Below, in pieces: positions 24,347 to 33,469 of a stretch of DNA of 64,000 nucleotides. The stretch is from an uncultured Lachnospiraceae bacterium. Its GTDB lineage: Bacteria > Bacillota > Clostridia > Lachnospirales > Lachnospiraceae. Position numbers and translations under genes: made by a program. The notes beneath the pieces are model-generated. The model did not search any database, had not been told where the DNA came from, and saw nothing but the letters and a program-made list of their open reading frames with translations. Position 1 is the stretch's first letter, and each line of letters starts with the position of its first letter. The stretch is from positions 1-64,000 of the forward strand of contig CAJUSO010000016.1 in NCBI GenBank assembly GCA_910588965.1, in the 5' to 3' direction.

Positions 24347-25036
24347 ATGAAATTACAGAAGGAATTTGAAGAAAGGATTGGTTATCAGTTTTGCAATGGG
24401 AAATTATTGAAGCAGGCGCTCACCCACAGTTCTTATGCCAACGAATGCCATATGGGCAAACATGCGGACAATGAGCGGCTGGAATTTTTAGGGGATGCGG
24501 TGCTGGAAATCGTAGTCAGTGAATTCCTGTATAATAAATATCCGAAATACCCAGAAGGGGAACTGACCCGGATGCGGGCGAGCATGGTATGCGAGCCTAC
24601 GCTGGCCTTCTGCACCAAAGATTTGGATTTGGGAAAATACCTGCTGCTGGGCAGGGGGGAGGAACAGACCGGCGGAAGGGGGCGGAAATCCATCCTGTCC
24701 GACGCTTTGGAGGCAGTGATTGGGGCAGTGTATTTAGACGGTGGTTTTGCTAGCGCAAAAGAGCTTGTTTTGCGTGTGGTCTTGAATGACATTGAACATA
24801 AACAGCTCTTTTTTGATAGCAAGACTATCCTGCAGGAGCTGGTACAGGGGAAATACGGCGGCGACCTGGTATACCGTCTGGTCAGCGAGGAAGGGCCAGA
24901 CCATGACAAGAAGTTCCTGGTGGAGGCACGGATTGCGGACGTGCCCTATGGGCAAGGCACAGGGCGGACGAAGAAGAGCGCTGAGCAGGAGGCGGCCTAT
25001 GAGACGCTCCTGATTTTGGAGCATAAGAAAAAATAG
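24347..25036 (+). CDS. rnc: Ribonuclease III
   Basis: 229 aa. The RNase III signature NERLEFLGDAVLE with the catalytic acidic residues is near residue 45, DALEAVIGAVYLD forms the second metal-binding site, and a C-terminal dsRNA-binding domain ends the protein (LQELVQGKY, then KKSAEQEAAYETLL). It processes rRNA and structured mRNAs. I use the ATG at 24347, 8 nt after AAGGAG. A GTG two codons upstream is too close to that site. smc begins 16 nt after its stop. Confidence 0.95.
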   Translation: MKLQKEFEERIGYQFCNGKLLKQALTHSSYANECHMGKHADNERLEFLGDAVLEIVVSEFLYNKYPKYPEGELTRMRASMVCEPTLAFCTKDLDLGKYLLLGRGEEQTGGRGRKSILSDALEAVIGAVYLDGGFASAKELVLRVVLNDIEHKQLFFDSKTILQELVQGKYGGDLVYRLVSEEGPDHDKKFLVEARIADVPYGQGTGRTKKSAEQEAAYETLLILEHKKK

Positions 25037-25052
25037 ACCATCGGAGGCGTAC

Positions 25053-28000
25053 ATGTATCTTAAGAGTATAGAAGTCCATGGGTTTAAATCCTTTGCCAAC
25101 AAAATCCTCTTTGAATTCCACAATGGGATTACCGGGATTGTGGGCCCGAATGGCAGCGGGAAGAGCAATGTGGCGGATGCGGTGCGCTGGGTATTGGGGG
25201 AGCAGCGCGCCAAGCAGCTCCGCGGCGCCAGCATGCAGGACGTGATTTTTTCCGGTACGGAGAGCCGCAAGCCTTTAAGCTATGCTTATGTGGCCATCAC
25301 CCTGGACAATGGGGACGGCCAGCTGAACATAGGCTATCAGGAAGTGACAGTGGCAAGGCGGGTTTACCGTTCCGGGGAAAGCGAATACCTGATTAATGGG
25401 GCTTCCTGCCGCCTGAAGGATGTCAATGAGCTGTTTTATGATACGGGAATTGGGAAAGAGGGCTATTCCATTATCGGCCAGGGGCAGATTGAACGGATCC
25501 TGAGCGGCAAGCCGGAGGAACGGCGGGAACTTTTTGACGAGGCGGCTGGGATTGTGAAGTACAAGCGAAGGAAGGCCACCGCCCAGAAGAAATTAGAGGA
25601 CGAGCAGCAGAACCTGGTACGTGTCAATGACATCCTCTTAGAACTGGAACGTCAGGTAGGCCCCCTGGAGCGCCAGTCAGAGAAAGCGAGGCTCTACCTC
25701 AAGAAGCGGGAGGAACTGAAAGCCTATGACGTAAACCTGTTCCTGCTGGAAATGGAGCAGTCTGGGCAGCAGCTGAAGGACTTAGGGGAGAAAACCCAGA
25801 TTGTGGGGCAGGAATTAGAGGCGTCCAAGGAAGCGTATGACAGCATCAAGGCAGAATATGCCAAGGTGGAACAGGAAATGCAGCAGGCAGACGAGAGCCT
25901 TGCTACCATCCGCAAGGAACTTGGGGACGCCACCGTGCTGCAGGAGAAGCTGGAAGGCCAGGTCAACGTGCTGCAGGAGCAGATCCATGGGGCAAGGCAG
26001 AGCAAGGAGCACTTCCAGTCACGCCAGGAGGAAATTAACCGGGACATGCAAGGGCGCCTGGCAGAAAAAAGCCGGTTTGAGAAAGAAAAATCCCAGCTGG
26101 ATGGGCAGCTTGGTTCTGTTGGGGAACAGAAGAGCCAGGTTATGGCAAGGTATCAGGAAATCCAGGAGGAAATTGCCCGCTGCTCCCGCAGGATTGAGGA
26201 TGGGAAGAGCGAGATGATTGAACTCCTGAACGGCAAGGCTTCCACAAAGGCCAGGCAGCAGCGGTATGACACCATGAAGGAACAGGTGAATATCCGTAAA
26301 GCCCAGCTGAGCAAGCGGCTTTTGGAACAGAAGGGCGAGGAAGAAGAGCTCCAGGCTGCCCTGGAGGAATGCCAGGAGCGCTATAGGCAGGCGGAGGCGG
26401 CTTACCAGGGCCTGCAGGCAGAGGAGCAGAGGCTGGCAGGAAAGAGCCAGGAATGGCTGGGGAAACGGGCAGCCTCTTTAAAAGCGATGGAGCAGGATAC
26501 TGCCCGCTACCACAGGGAGCAGTCCCGTCTGGAATCCCTTATCAATATTGCAGAACGGTATGACGGCTACGGGAACTCCATCCGCAGGGTGATGGAACGG
26601 AAGGAATCGGAACCAGGCCTTTTGGGCGTCGTGGCAGATTTAATCCAGGTAGAAAAAAAGTATGAGGTAGCTATTGAGACGGCCTTGGGCGGCAGCATCC
26701 AGAATATTGTGACCAGCGATGAGGGCGTGGCCAAGAAAATGATTGGCTACCTGAAGCAGAACCGCTATGGGCGGGCCACCTTCCTGCCCCTAACCAGCAT
26801 AGGGAAAAAGCCCCCATCCGTTAACCAGGCGGCTCTTAAGGAGGAAGGGGTCATAGGCTTAGGGAGCGGATTGGTGAAGGCAGGCAGCCGTTTTGAAGGC
26901 CTGAAAACTTACCTGTTGGGCAGGACATATGTAGTGGACAATATTGACCATGCCATAGCGCTGGCCAGGAAATACCAGTACAGCCTTCGGATTGTGACGC
27001 TGGAAGGGGAATCCCTAAGCCCTGGCGGTTCCATGACAGGAGGCGCATTCCGCAATACCAGCAACCTGCTGGGAAGGAAGCGGGAAATAGAAGAGCTCCA
27101 GCGTCAGGCAGAGGAACTGCGGGAATTGGTGCAGTCCCATCGGAAACGGCTGGAGGAGATAGATATTGCCAGGGAACTCCTGGAAGAAGATGCCAAGAAA
27201 ATCCAAGAGGATTTGAAGCAGGCCATGCTGGTGCAGAATACAGAGGAAATGAACCTGGAACGCGCCAGGGAGCAGAAGGCAGAAAATAGCCGCCAGTTTG
27301 AAGGCCTCAAGGCGGAGAGCCGGGAAATCGAGGGGCAGCTGAGGGAAATCAACGAAAGCCGCAGGCAAATCCAGGAAGAGATAGAGGCAGCAGACAGGCG
27401 GGAAGGGGAGATAGAGGTTGAGACCCAAAAGTTCCAGCAGATGTTAGCCCAGCAAAATATGCTGGCAGGGGAGAGCCAGGCGGATGTGTCAAAGGTGCAG
27501 CTGGAAGAGGCCAACCTGTCCCAGAAGGCAGTCTTTGCCCAAGAGAACCTTTCCCGTATTGAAAAGGAGTTACAGAAGCTGCAGGAGGAACTGGACGCGG
27601 CAGAGCAGGAAAAAAAGGATTCCCAGGCTGACGTGGAGAAAAAGCAGCAGGAAATCCAGGAAATCCAAAATGCCATCAAGGCCAGCGCGGCTGCCCAGAA
27701 GGAATTGGAGGGAAAACAGTCCGAGGGCCAGAAAAAGAAAGAGGAAATGTCCCTTTCCTATAAAGGGTTTTTCCAGAAGCAAGAAGAGCTGTCGCTGCAT
27801 ATCAATGATTTGGACAAGGAGCTTTACCGCCTGAACAGCCAGAAGGAGAAACTGAAAGAATCCATGGAACAGCAGACAGATTACATGTGGGAGGAATATG
27901 AACTGACCCTCCACCATGCCATGGAACTGCGGAATGAGGCTTACCAGAGCCTTGGGGAGATGAAGAAGCGGATTGCCGGGATGAAGGATGAAATCCGGCA

Positions 28001-28613
28001 ATTGGGGGATGTCAATGTAAATGCAATCGAAGAGTATAAAGAAGTTTCAGAGCGTTATGGGTTCCTGAAAGGGCAGCATGACGATTTGGTGGAAGCAGAG
28101 AAAACGCTCCTTGGGATTATAGATGAATTGGATACAGGGATGCGCAGGCAGTTTTTGGAGAAGTTTGGGCGGATACAGAAGGAATTTGACAAGGTCTTTA
28201 AAGAATTATTCGGCGGCGGGAAGGGGACGCTGGAATTGGTGGAGGATGAGGACATCTTGGAATGCGGCATACGGATTACCGCGCAGCCGCCGGGGAAAAA
28301 GCTGCAGAATATGATGCAGCTTTCCGGAGGGGAGAAGTCCCTGACGGCGATTTCGCTGCTGTTTGCAATACAGAATCTGAAGCCATCGCCGTTCTGCCTG
28401 CTGGATGAGATTGAGGCGGCGCTGGACGACTCCAATGTGGGGCGGTTTGCAAAATACCTGCACAAGCTGACGAAGGATACGCAGTTTATTGTGATTACCC
28501 ACCGAAGGGGGACCATGGAAGCGGCAGACCGGCTGTATGGGATTACCATGCAGGAGAAAGGGGTCTCCACGCTGGTATCGGTGAATTTGATTGAAGGGGA
28601 TTTGGAGGAATAA
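25053..28613 (+). CDS. smc: Chromosome segregation protein SMC
   Basis: 1186 aa, the normal bacterial SMC size. Walker A GPNGSGKSN is near residue 32. The first coiled coil is long (~170-490), the hinge is at ~520-640 (LLGVVADLIQVEKKYEVAIE), and the second coiled coil is at ~680-1020. The C-terminal ABC signature LSGGEKSLTA and Walker B CLLDEIEAALDD follow. SMC dimers with ScpAB organise and segregate the chromosome. It lies in the conserved rnc-smc-ftsY order. Confidence 0.97.
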   Translation: MYLKSIEVHGFKSFANKILFEFHNGITGIVGPNGSGKSNVADAVRWVLGEQRAKQLRGASMQDVIFSGTESRKPLSYAYVAITLDNGDGQLNIGYQEVTVARRVYRSGESEYLINGASCRLKDVNELFYDTGIGKEGYSIIGQGQIERILSGKPEERRELFDEAAGIVKYKRRKATAQKKLEDEQQNLVRVNDILLELERQVGPLERQSEKARLYLKKREELKAYDVNLFLLEMEQSGQQLKDLGEKTQIVGQELEASKEAYDSIKAEYAKVEQEMQQADESLATIRKELGDATVLQEKLEGQVNVLQEQIHGARQSKEHFQSRQEEINRDMQGRLAEKSRFEKEKSQLDGQLGSVGEQKSQVMARYQEIQEEIARCSRRIEDGKSEMIELLNGKASTKARQQRYDTMKEQVNIRKAQLSKRLLEQKGEEEELQAALEECQERYRQAEAAYQGLQAEEQRLAGKSQEWLGKRAASLKAMEQDTARYHREQSRLESLINIAERYDGYGNSIRRVMERKESEPGLLGVVADLIQVEKKYEVAIETALGGSIQNIVTSDEGVAKKMIGYLKQNRYGRATFLPLTSIGKKPPSVNQAALKEEGVIGLGSGLVKAGSRFEGLKTYLLGRTYVVDNIDHAIALARKYQYSLRIVTLEGESLSPGGSMTGGAFRNTSNLLGRKREIEELQRQAEELRELVQSHRKRLEEIDIARELLEEDAKKIQEDLKQAMLVQNTEEMNLERAREQKAENSRQFEGLKAESREIEGQLREINESRRQIQEEIEAADRREGEIEVETQKFQQMLAQQNMLAGESQADVSKVQLEEANLSQKAVFAQENLSRIEKELQKLQEELDAAEQEKKDSQADVEKKQQEIQEIQNAIKASAAAQKELEGKQSEGQKKKEEMSLSYKGFFQKQEELSLHINDLDKELYRLNSQKEKLKESMEQQTDYMWEEYELTLHHAMELRNEAYQSLGEMKKRIAGMKDEIRQLGDVNVNAIEEYKEVSERYGFLKGQHDDLVEAEKTLLGIIDELDTGMRRQFLEKFGRIQKEFDKVFKELFGGGKGTLELVEDEDILECGIRITAQPPGKKLQNMMQLSGGEKSLTAISLLFAIQNLKPSPFCLLDEIEAALDDSNVGRFAKYLHKLTKDTQFIVITHRRGTMEAADRLYGITMQEKGVSTLVSVNLIEGDLEE

Positions 28614-28654
28614 GGGGACGGGAGGCTAAGAAGACGTTCAGGCGGGAAGGGGAC

Positions 28655-28835
28655 GCAGTTCTGTACGCGGAATCCCCTTCGCCAGACGGTGCAACGCTAC
28701 GGTGAACGAATCGCTAAGGGAGGCTAAGACGTCCAGGAATGCCTTCACGCCTAAGCCTCCCTTAGCGCTGGATTTCACCTGCGCTAAAGACGCCCCTGAA
28801 TTGTCTGCCAAGGGGGATTCCACGTACAGAGCTGC
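28655..28835. repeat. 181-bp nested palindrome between smc and ftsY
   Basis: Two nested inverted repeats share one centre. The outer arms 28655-28687 and 28803-28835 are 33 bp each with 28 matches. The inner arms 28712-28731 and 28748-28767 are 20 bp with 18 matches and a 16-nt loop. Partial pairing also exists between the arms. Reading frames run through it, but without protein-like character. It could be a MITE-like insertion or a highly structured RNA leader of ftsY. The differences between arms are mostly transitions, consistent with G-U pairing in RNA or with decay. Confidence 0.7.
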
Positions 28836-28881
28836 TGGGCTTGGCAGGCCAGGAAATCATTATCTAGGAAGGAGAATGTTT

Positions 28882-30594
28882 GTGTTTTTTTGGAAGAGGA
28901 AGAAAGGGAAAGAAGAAGAGTATATAAAAAAGGATGAGGAGAGAGTATTTGGGGGAGGAGAAGAATCTGAGATTGGAAAAGATGCGGGGGAACTGGCACA
29001 GGAAGGTTTTGGAGGGGAAGGTAATAGGGAGGAGTTTGTGTTGCCGCATGAGGGGGACGGAGGAGACGGGGGGGCAGACGCCTTTCTAGGTAGGGGGGGT
29101 ACGAGTGAAGGGAATGGAGAGGGAGAAAGGGAAAGAGAAAGGGGGTACTATCAGAGCGGGAGTGTAGGAGGGGAAGAAACCTATGGGGAAGGGAAAGAAC
29201 AAGAACCTTATGGGGAAAGGAAAGTAGAAGAACTTTATGGGGAAGGAAGTGTAGAAGGGGAAGGCTCCCATGGGGAAGGGAGAGAAGTAGAACCTTATAG
29301 GGAAGAAGGCGGAAGAGAAGGAAAACCCTATGGGGAAGGAAGTATAGAAGGGGGAGAAGCCTATGGGGAAGGAAGTGTAGAAGGGGAAGGATCCTATGGG
29401 GAGGGGAGAGAAGTAGAACCCTATAAGGAAGAAGGCGGAAGAGAAGGAAAACCCTATAGGGAAGAAGGCGGAAGAGAAGGAAAACCCTATGGGGAGGGAA
29501 GTGTAGAAGAGGGAGGATCCTATGGGGAGGGGAGAGGGGAAGGTTCTTTTCCAGGGATGGCTTCTGAGGAGAATGGGGAGAGGGGAGAGGGGAAGAAGAA
29601 GGGGTTTTGGAAGAGCAGGAAGGAGAAGAAGGCGGAGGGCGGACAGGAAGAGAAGAAAGGCATTTTCCGCCGTCTGGTGAAGGGACTGGCAAAGACCAGG
29701 AATAATATTGTGTCTGGGATTGACGCTATTTTCAGCAGTTTTTCCAGCATTGATGAAGATTTTTATGAGGAAATAGAAGAGATACTGATTATGGGGGATT
29801 TGGGGGTACATGCCACCACGGAGATTATCGAGAACCTGAAGGCGAAGGTGAAGGAACTGCATATCAAGGATCCGGCAGCGTGCAAGGAGCATCTGATTTC
29901 CAGTATCAAGGAGCAGATGTATGTGGGGGAGACGGCTTATCGGTTTGAAGATGAGAAATCGGTGGTGCTGGTAATTGGGGTAAATGGCGTGGGGAAGACT
30001 ACCACGGTAGGAAAGCTGGCAGGGAAAATGAAAGACCAGGGGAAACGTGTGGTAATTGCAGCCGCAGATACCTTCCGCGCGGCGGCAGGGGAACAGCTCA
30101 GCGAATGGGCGAACCGTGCAGGCGTGGAAATGATTGGGGGGCAGGAAGGGGCAGACCCAGGGGCTGTCGTGTATGACGCAGTGGCGGCGGCGAAGGCCAG
30201 GAATGCGGATGTGCTGCTGTGCGATACGGCAGGGCGGCTCCACAATAAGAAAAACCTGATGGAGGAATTGAAGAAAATCCACCGTATCCTGGAAAAGGAG
30301 TATCCGGATGCGTTCCGGGAGACCCTGGTGGTGCTGGATGGGACCACGGGGCAGAATGCTTTAGCCCAGGCGAAGCAGTTTGCGGAAGTAGCGGATATTA
30401 CCGGGATTGTGCTGACGAAGATGGACGGGACGGCAAAGGGAGGGATTGCAGTGGCAATCCAGTCTGAACTGGGCGTTCCGGTGAAATATATCGGCGTAGG
30501 GGAGACCATAGATGATCTGCAGAAGTTTGATTCAGAACAGTTTGTGAATGCGCTGTTTGCCACGGAAGAGGAAAGGGAAGCGGCAGGGGAATAG
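28882..30594 (+). CDS. ftsY: Signal recognition particle receptor FtsY with repetitive acidic domain
   Basis: About 570 aa, much longer than a typical ~310-aa FtsY. The C-terminal ~315 residues are a normal NG domain: SSIDEDFYEEIEEILIMGDLG, GVNGVGKTTTVGKLA, ADTFRAAAGEQL, CDTAGRLHNKK, TKMDGTAKGG. The GTPase docks SRP-ribosome complexes at the membrane. Residues ~1-250 form an acidic Gly/Glu-rich region with about a dozen YGEG-type repeats, and almost every codon is purine-rich. I prefer the GTG at 28882, 7 nt after GGAG, giving MFFWKRKK. An ATG at 28876 sits only 1 nt from that site, and the frame further upstream crosses the palindrome. Confidence 0.9.
   Translation: MFFWKRKKGKEEEYIKKDEERVFGGGEESEIGKDAGELAQEGFGGEGNREEFVLPHEGDGGDGGADAFLGRGGTSEGNGEGERERERGYYQSGSVGGEETYGEGKEQEPYGERKVEELYGEGSVEGEGSHGEGREVEPYREEGGREGKPYGEGSIEGGEAYGEGSVEGEGSYGEGREVEPYKEEGGREGKPYREEGGREGKPYGEGSVEEGGSYGEGRGEGSFPGMASEENGERGEGKKKGFWKSRKEKKAEGGQEEKKGIFRRLVKGLAKTRNNIVSGIDAIFSSFSSIDEDFYEEIEEILIMGDLGVHATTEIIENLKAKVKELHIKDPAACKEHLISSIKEQMYVGETAYRFEDEKSVVLVIGVNGVGKTTTVGKLAGKMKDQGKRVVIAAADTFRAAAGEQLSEWANRAGVEMIGGQEGADPGAVVYDAVAAAKARNADVLLCDTAGRLHNKKNLMEELKKIHRILEKEYPDAFRETLVVLDGTTGQNALAQAKQFAEVADITGIVLTKMDGTAKGGIAVAIQSELGVPVKYIGVGETIDDLQKFDSEQFVNALFATEEEREAAGE
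29161..29540 (+). repeat. Tandem degenerate repeats in ftsY 5' region
   Basis: Around 12 copies of an 8-13 codon unit with core (P/S/E)-Y-(G/R/K)-E-(G/E) occur here. Near 29424-29492 an 11-codon unit (REEGGREGKPY) is repeated twice almost perfectly at DNA level as a 33-bp direct repeat. The coding strand is nearly all purine apart from the TAT codons. The pattern suggests expansion by slippage. Confidence 0.85.
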
Positions 30595-30638
30595 GATAGG
30601 TGCGTTGGAAAAGAGAAAAAATAGGAGTGTGAGGAAAG

Positions 30639-31850
30639 ATGTTGACCCTGGAAAGATTTGAGGAAGCAAGCGAGGTTGTAAAAGAAGTAACACTGGATAC
30701 GGAACTGATTTACAGTAACTATTTCAGTGAGCAGACAGGGAACAAGGTGTACTTGAAGCCGGAAAATATGCAGTTTACAGGGGCTTATAAGCTGCGGGGG
30801 GCGTATTATAAGATTAGCACGCTGACAGAGGAAGAGCGGGGGCGGGGGCTGATTACGGCTTCTGCCGGGAACCATGCCCAGGGGGTGGCCTATGCGGCCA
30901 AGTGTTTTGGGGTGAAGGCCACGATTGTGATGCCTACCACCACGCCCCTGATTAAAGTGAACCGCACCAAGGGCTATGGGGCAGAGGTGGTGCTTTCGGG
31001 GGATGTGTATGACGAGGCCTGCCAGAAGGCTTATGAACTTGCGGAAGAGAAGGGGTATACGTTTATCCATCCCTTTGACGACCTGGCGGTGGCTACCGGG
31101 CAGGGGACGGTCGCCATGGAGATTTTTAAGGATCTGCCGCTGGTAGAATATATCCTGGTGCCCATTGGGGGCGGCGGGCTGGCCACGGGCGTGTCTGCCC
31201 TTGCAAAGCTTCTGAACCCAAATATCCAGGTGATTGGCGTGGAGCCGGCCGGGGCTAACTGCATGCAGAAATCCTTTGAGGCAGGGAAGGTAGTGACGCT
31301 TCCAGGGGTAAATACCATTGCAGACGGCACGGCAGTCAAGACGCCGGGAGAGGTGATTTTCCCATATATCCAGAAGAACTTGGATCAGGTGATTACGGTG
31401 GAAGACGACGAATTGATTGTGGCGTTTTTGGATATGGTGGAGAACCACAAAATGATTGTGGAAAATTCCGGGCTGCTGACAGTGGCGGCGCTGGGGCATC
31501 TGAATGTGAAAAATAAGCGGGTAGTGTCTATTTTAAGCGGGGGGAACATGGACGTGATTACGATGTCTTCCGTGGTGCAGCAGGGGCTGATTTTCAGGGA
31601 CAGGATTTTTACCGTGTCTGTGCTGCTGCCGGATAAGCCAGGGGAACTCTGCAAGGTGGCGGATACGATTGCCAGGGAACAAGGGAATGTGATTAAATTG
31701 GAACATAACCAGTTTGTGACCACTAACCGGAATGCAGCCGTGGAACTTCGGATTACGCTGGAAGCGTTCGGTACGGAGCATAAGAACCAGATTATGGACG
31801 CCTTGGAGAGAGGGGGCTATAAGCCGAAGCTGGTACGGACGAACCTGTAA
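30639..31850 (+). CDS. ilvA: Threonine ammonia-lyase (threonine dehydratase)
   Basis: 403 aa PLP enzyme converting threonine to 2-oxobutyrate and ammonia. The PLP Lys is in FTGAYKLRGAYYK near residue 55, the Ser/Gly loops ASAGNHAQGVAYAA and GGGGLATG are present, and the C-terminal ~75 residues (FTVSVLLPDKPGELCKVADTI) form one ACT domain. This architecture matches catabolic/TdcB-like or short IlvA enzymes. Which physiological role applies cannot be decided without other ilv genes. It is 44 nt downstream of ftsY and ends at a strong terminator. Confidence 0.93.
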   Translation: MLTLERFEEASEVVKEVTLDTELIYSNYFSEQTGNKVYLKPENMQFTGAYKLRGAYYKISTLTEEERGRGLITASAGNHAQGVAYAAKCFGVKATIVMPTTTPLIKVNRTKGYGAEVVLSGDVYDEACQKAYELAEEKGYTFIHPFDDLAVATGQGTVAMEIFKDLPLVEYILVPIGGGGLATGVSALAKLLNPNIQVIGVEPAGANCMQKSFEAGKVVTLPGVNTIADGTAVKTPGEVIFPYIQKNLDQVITVEDDELIVAFLDMVENHKMIVENSGLLTVAALGHLNVKNKRVVSILSGGNMDVITMSSVVQQGLIFRDRIFTVSVLLPDKPGELCKVADTIAREQGNVIKLEHNQFVTTNRNAAVELRITLEAFGTEHKNQIMDALERGGYKPKLVRTNL

Positions 31851-31858
31851 GAAGAATA

Positions 31859-31900
31859 AAAGGCCTCCTATGATAAAATTTAACAATCATAGGAGGCCTT
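31859..31900. terminator. Strong bidirectional terminator
   Basis: A 15-bp near-perfect stem (AAGGCCTCCTATGAT with ATCATAGGAGGCCTT) lies 9 nt after the ilvA stop. A-rich and T-rich flanks suggest it serves both ilvA and the convergent DUF2812 gene. Confidence 0.85.
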
Positions 31901-31957
31901 CTTGCATGGCAGGCAGGGAAATGGAGTGTGCCATCCTAAGGCAATGGCAGGGATGTG

Positions 31958-32908
31958 CTACTGCTGCTGGATGGCAAACCGGATGGTGCCTTTTGCCCCG
32001 CGGCCAGAGCACTCTATTTTGTAATGACCGTCTTTCTGGATTTTGATTGTAAAATCTTCGATTTTATGATAGCTGTTCCCCAAAAAAATGGGTTTTTGCC
32101 CTTCTTCCCCGATGCGGATGGATAATTCGCCTCCGCTGTAATCATGGTGGGCCGTGATGGTATCCCCCTTTCTGAGGCGGTATGTCGCAGAGACGGATTT
32201 GTTTAATTGCCCTGCTTCTACCGTAAAGTTGTCCGTCCTTTCATAAACGGAATAAACCGAACGCTTGGAGAAATAGAAAAATATCCCGATGCACAGCGCA
32301 AGGAACAAAAGAAGGAGGGATATCCCCCAATACTTATAGGCCACGCCTGTTTTCTCTGGGGATAATTTCTTTTCATATTGGTAGAACTGGTAAGCTAAGA
32401 TGCCGAATAAGGCCAAATAGGAAAGCGCCAATACCAGAAAGGTGATGGAGCATATATCCTGGATAAGGCCTCCCCCGCCGTACCCCAGCACGTTTGCGGC
32501 AAGCTGCGGCAGAAGGACGCACAGAAACAGCGCAATCAGCGGGGGCATCCTGCCTTTCAGGACACGTTTCATCATGTCAAGCCTTGAGGAATCGTCACAG
32601 AATATTTCTTCCGGTTCCTGCCCGTCCCCATCTTTTTTGCGAAAATAACTATACCCTACAAAATCAAATAAATACTCCCATCCGCAGTCTGAAAATATCT
32701 GCACATATTCCGCCTTGTTTTTCATCCCCTCTTGGTTGTAATCCAGGCGGTATGCCACCTTCTGGGGCTCACATTTATCAAAATGGTAGAAACCGGGGAA
32801 GGTGATGCCTGTCAGCTTCCATCCATTCCTGTGCATGGAAATCAAGAAGGCCTCTTCCTGCTGGTATTGTGGGATTGTAAAATATCTGAACACCGTTTTT
32901 TGTTCCAT
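31958..32908 (-). CDS. DUF2812 membrane protein
   Basis: 316 aa. The N-terminal ~110 residues (YFTIPQYQQEEAFLISMHRNGWKL, CGWEYLFDFVGYSYFRKK) are a DUF2812 domain. Three hydrophobic segments follow near 122-143, 155-180 and 200-222, and the last ~90 residues are a polar, probably extracytoplasmic beta domain. The ATG at 32908 overlaps the PadR stop codon (TGATG), so it is translated from the PadR mRNA using AAGGAG inside padR. DUF2812 proteins are commonly co-encoded with PadR regulators in Firmicutes. They are probably the regulated membrane effector, with function unknown. Confidence 0.85.
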   Translation of the reverse strand: MEQKTVFRYFTIPQYQQEEAFLISMHRNGWKLTGITFPGFYHFDKCEPQKVAYRLDYNQEGMKNKAEYVQIFSDCGWEYLFDFVGYSYFRKKDGDGQEPEEIFCDDSSRLDMMKRVLKGRMPPLIALFLCVLLPQLAANVLGYGGGGLIQDICSITFLVLALSYLALFGILAYQFYQYEKKLSPEKTGVAYKYWGISLLLLFLALCIGIFFYFSKRSVYSVYERTDNFTVEAGQLNKSVSATYRLRKGDTITAHHDYSGGELSIRIGEEGQKPIFLGNSYHKIEDFTIKIQKDGHYKIECSGRGAKGTIRFAIQQQ

Positions 32909-33222
32909 CAACTCATCTCCTTCATATTCCTGTATAAGCGTTCAATCCTTTTCTGTTCCATGCTTAATACTTCCCTGCCTAAAGGGGTAATGGCATATGT
33001 CTTTCTTTTTTCTTCTTCCCCAAGGAAACGGATTAATCCATCCTTTTCCATTTTGGACAGGCTCCCATACATGGTTCCTGGCGCTAATACAATATCGCCG
33101 TTTGTCAGTTCCTTTACTTTTTGGACGACGCCGTAGCCATGGTTCGGCGCCTGAAGGCATAAGAGGATATAAAATCCCGTTTCCGTCATTGGGACATAGA
33201 CTTTCTTAATATGCGCATCCAT
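32908..33222 (-). CDS. PadR family transcriptional regulator
   Basis: 104 aa winged-helix repressor of the short PadR_s1 type. FYILLCLQAPNHGYGVVQKV, LAPGTMYGSLSKMEKDGLI and KTYAITPLGREVL are the usual PadR landmarks, followed by a short C-terminal dimerisation helix. The start at 33222 has GGAGGAGG upstream. Two identical palindromes overlap its promoter, so autorepression of the padR-DUF2812 operon is very likely. The inducing signal is unknown. Confidence 0.92.
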   Translation of the reverse strand: MDAHIKKVYVPMTETGFYILLCLQAPNHGYGVVQKVKELTNGDIVLAPGTMYGSLSKMEKDGLIRFLGEEEKRKTYAITPLGREVLSMEQKRIERLYRNMKEMS

Positions 33223-33253
33223 TGAAGCCTCCTCCTTACATAGCAATACGATA

Positions 33254-33308
33254 TATCGCACTGCGATAGTGTTAGGGTTATTATATCGCACTGCGATATA
33301 AATGTCAA
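33254..33308 (-). promoter_or_regulatory. padR promoter with two palindromic operators
   Basis: On the minus strand TTGACA (33303-33308) and TATAAT (33280-33285) have a 17-bp spacer. A perfect 15-bp palindrome TATCGCAnTGCGATA occurs at 33284-33298, inside the spacer and touching the -10. It occurs again at 33254-33268, exactly 30 bp away, about three helical turns. The layout is that of autoregulated PadR repressor sites. Confidence 0.85.
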
Positions 33309-33365
33309 TAAAAATAAAAGTTTCCTGTTGGTTGATTTTGTAGAGGAAAGTATCGGGATGGTCGA

Positions 33366-33395
33366 TTGAATGGCAGGCAGTTTTCCTGTTATAAT
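33366..33395 (+). promoter_or_regulatory. Promoter of XRE/ABC operon
   Basis: TTGAAT and a perfect TATAAT are spaced by 18 bp, ~75 bp upstream of the XRE gene start. A good AAGGAGG ribosome site is near the ATG. Confidence 0.6.
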
Positions 33396-33469
33396 AAGAT
33401 TGCAGCTGTAGAAGTTACCTTGGTAGTCAGAAATCGGAGTAATAGAAGGATGTAAGGAGGACACGAATC

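Noticed and set aside
29161..29540. Possible CRISPR-like array
   Set aside because: Repeats are in-frame, degenerate and contiguous without unique spacers, and lie inside ftsY.
28784..30282. Minus-strand Pro/Ser/Phe-rich repeat frames opposite the ftsY repeats
   Set aside because: Their repeats are only the complement of the GA-rich ftsY repeat region; no start signals.
29937..31499. Long minus-strand frame (520 codons) opposite ftsY and ilvA
   Set aside because: It lies antisense to two certain genes, has no ribosome site and a His/Pro/Leu-rich composition typical of antisense shadows in GC3-rich DNA.
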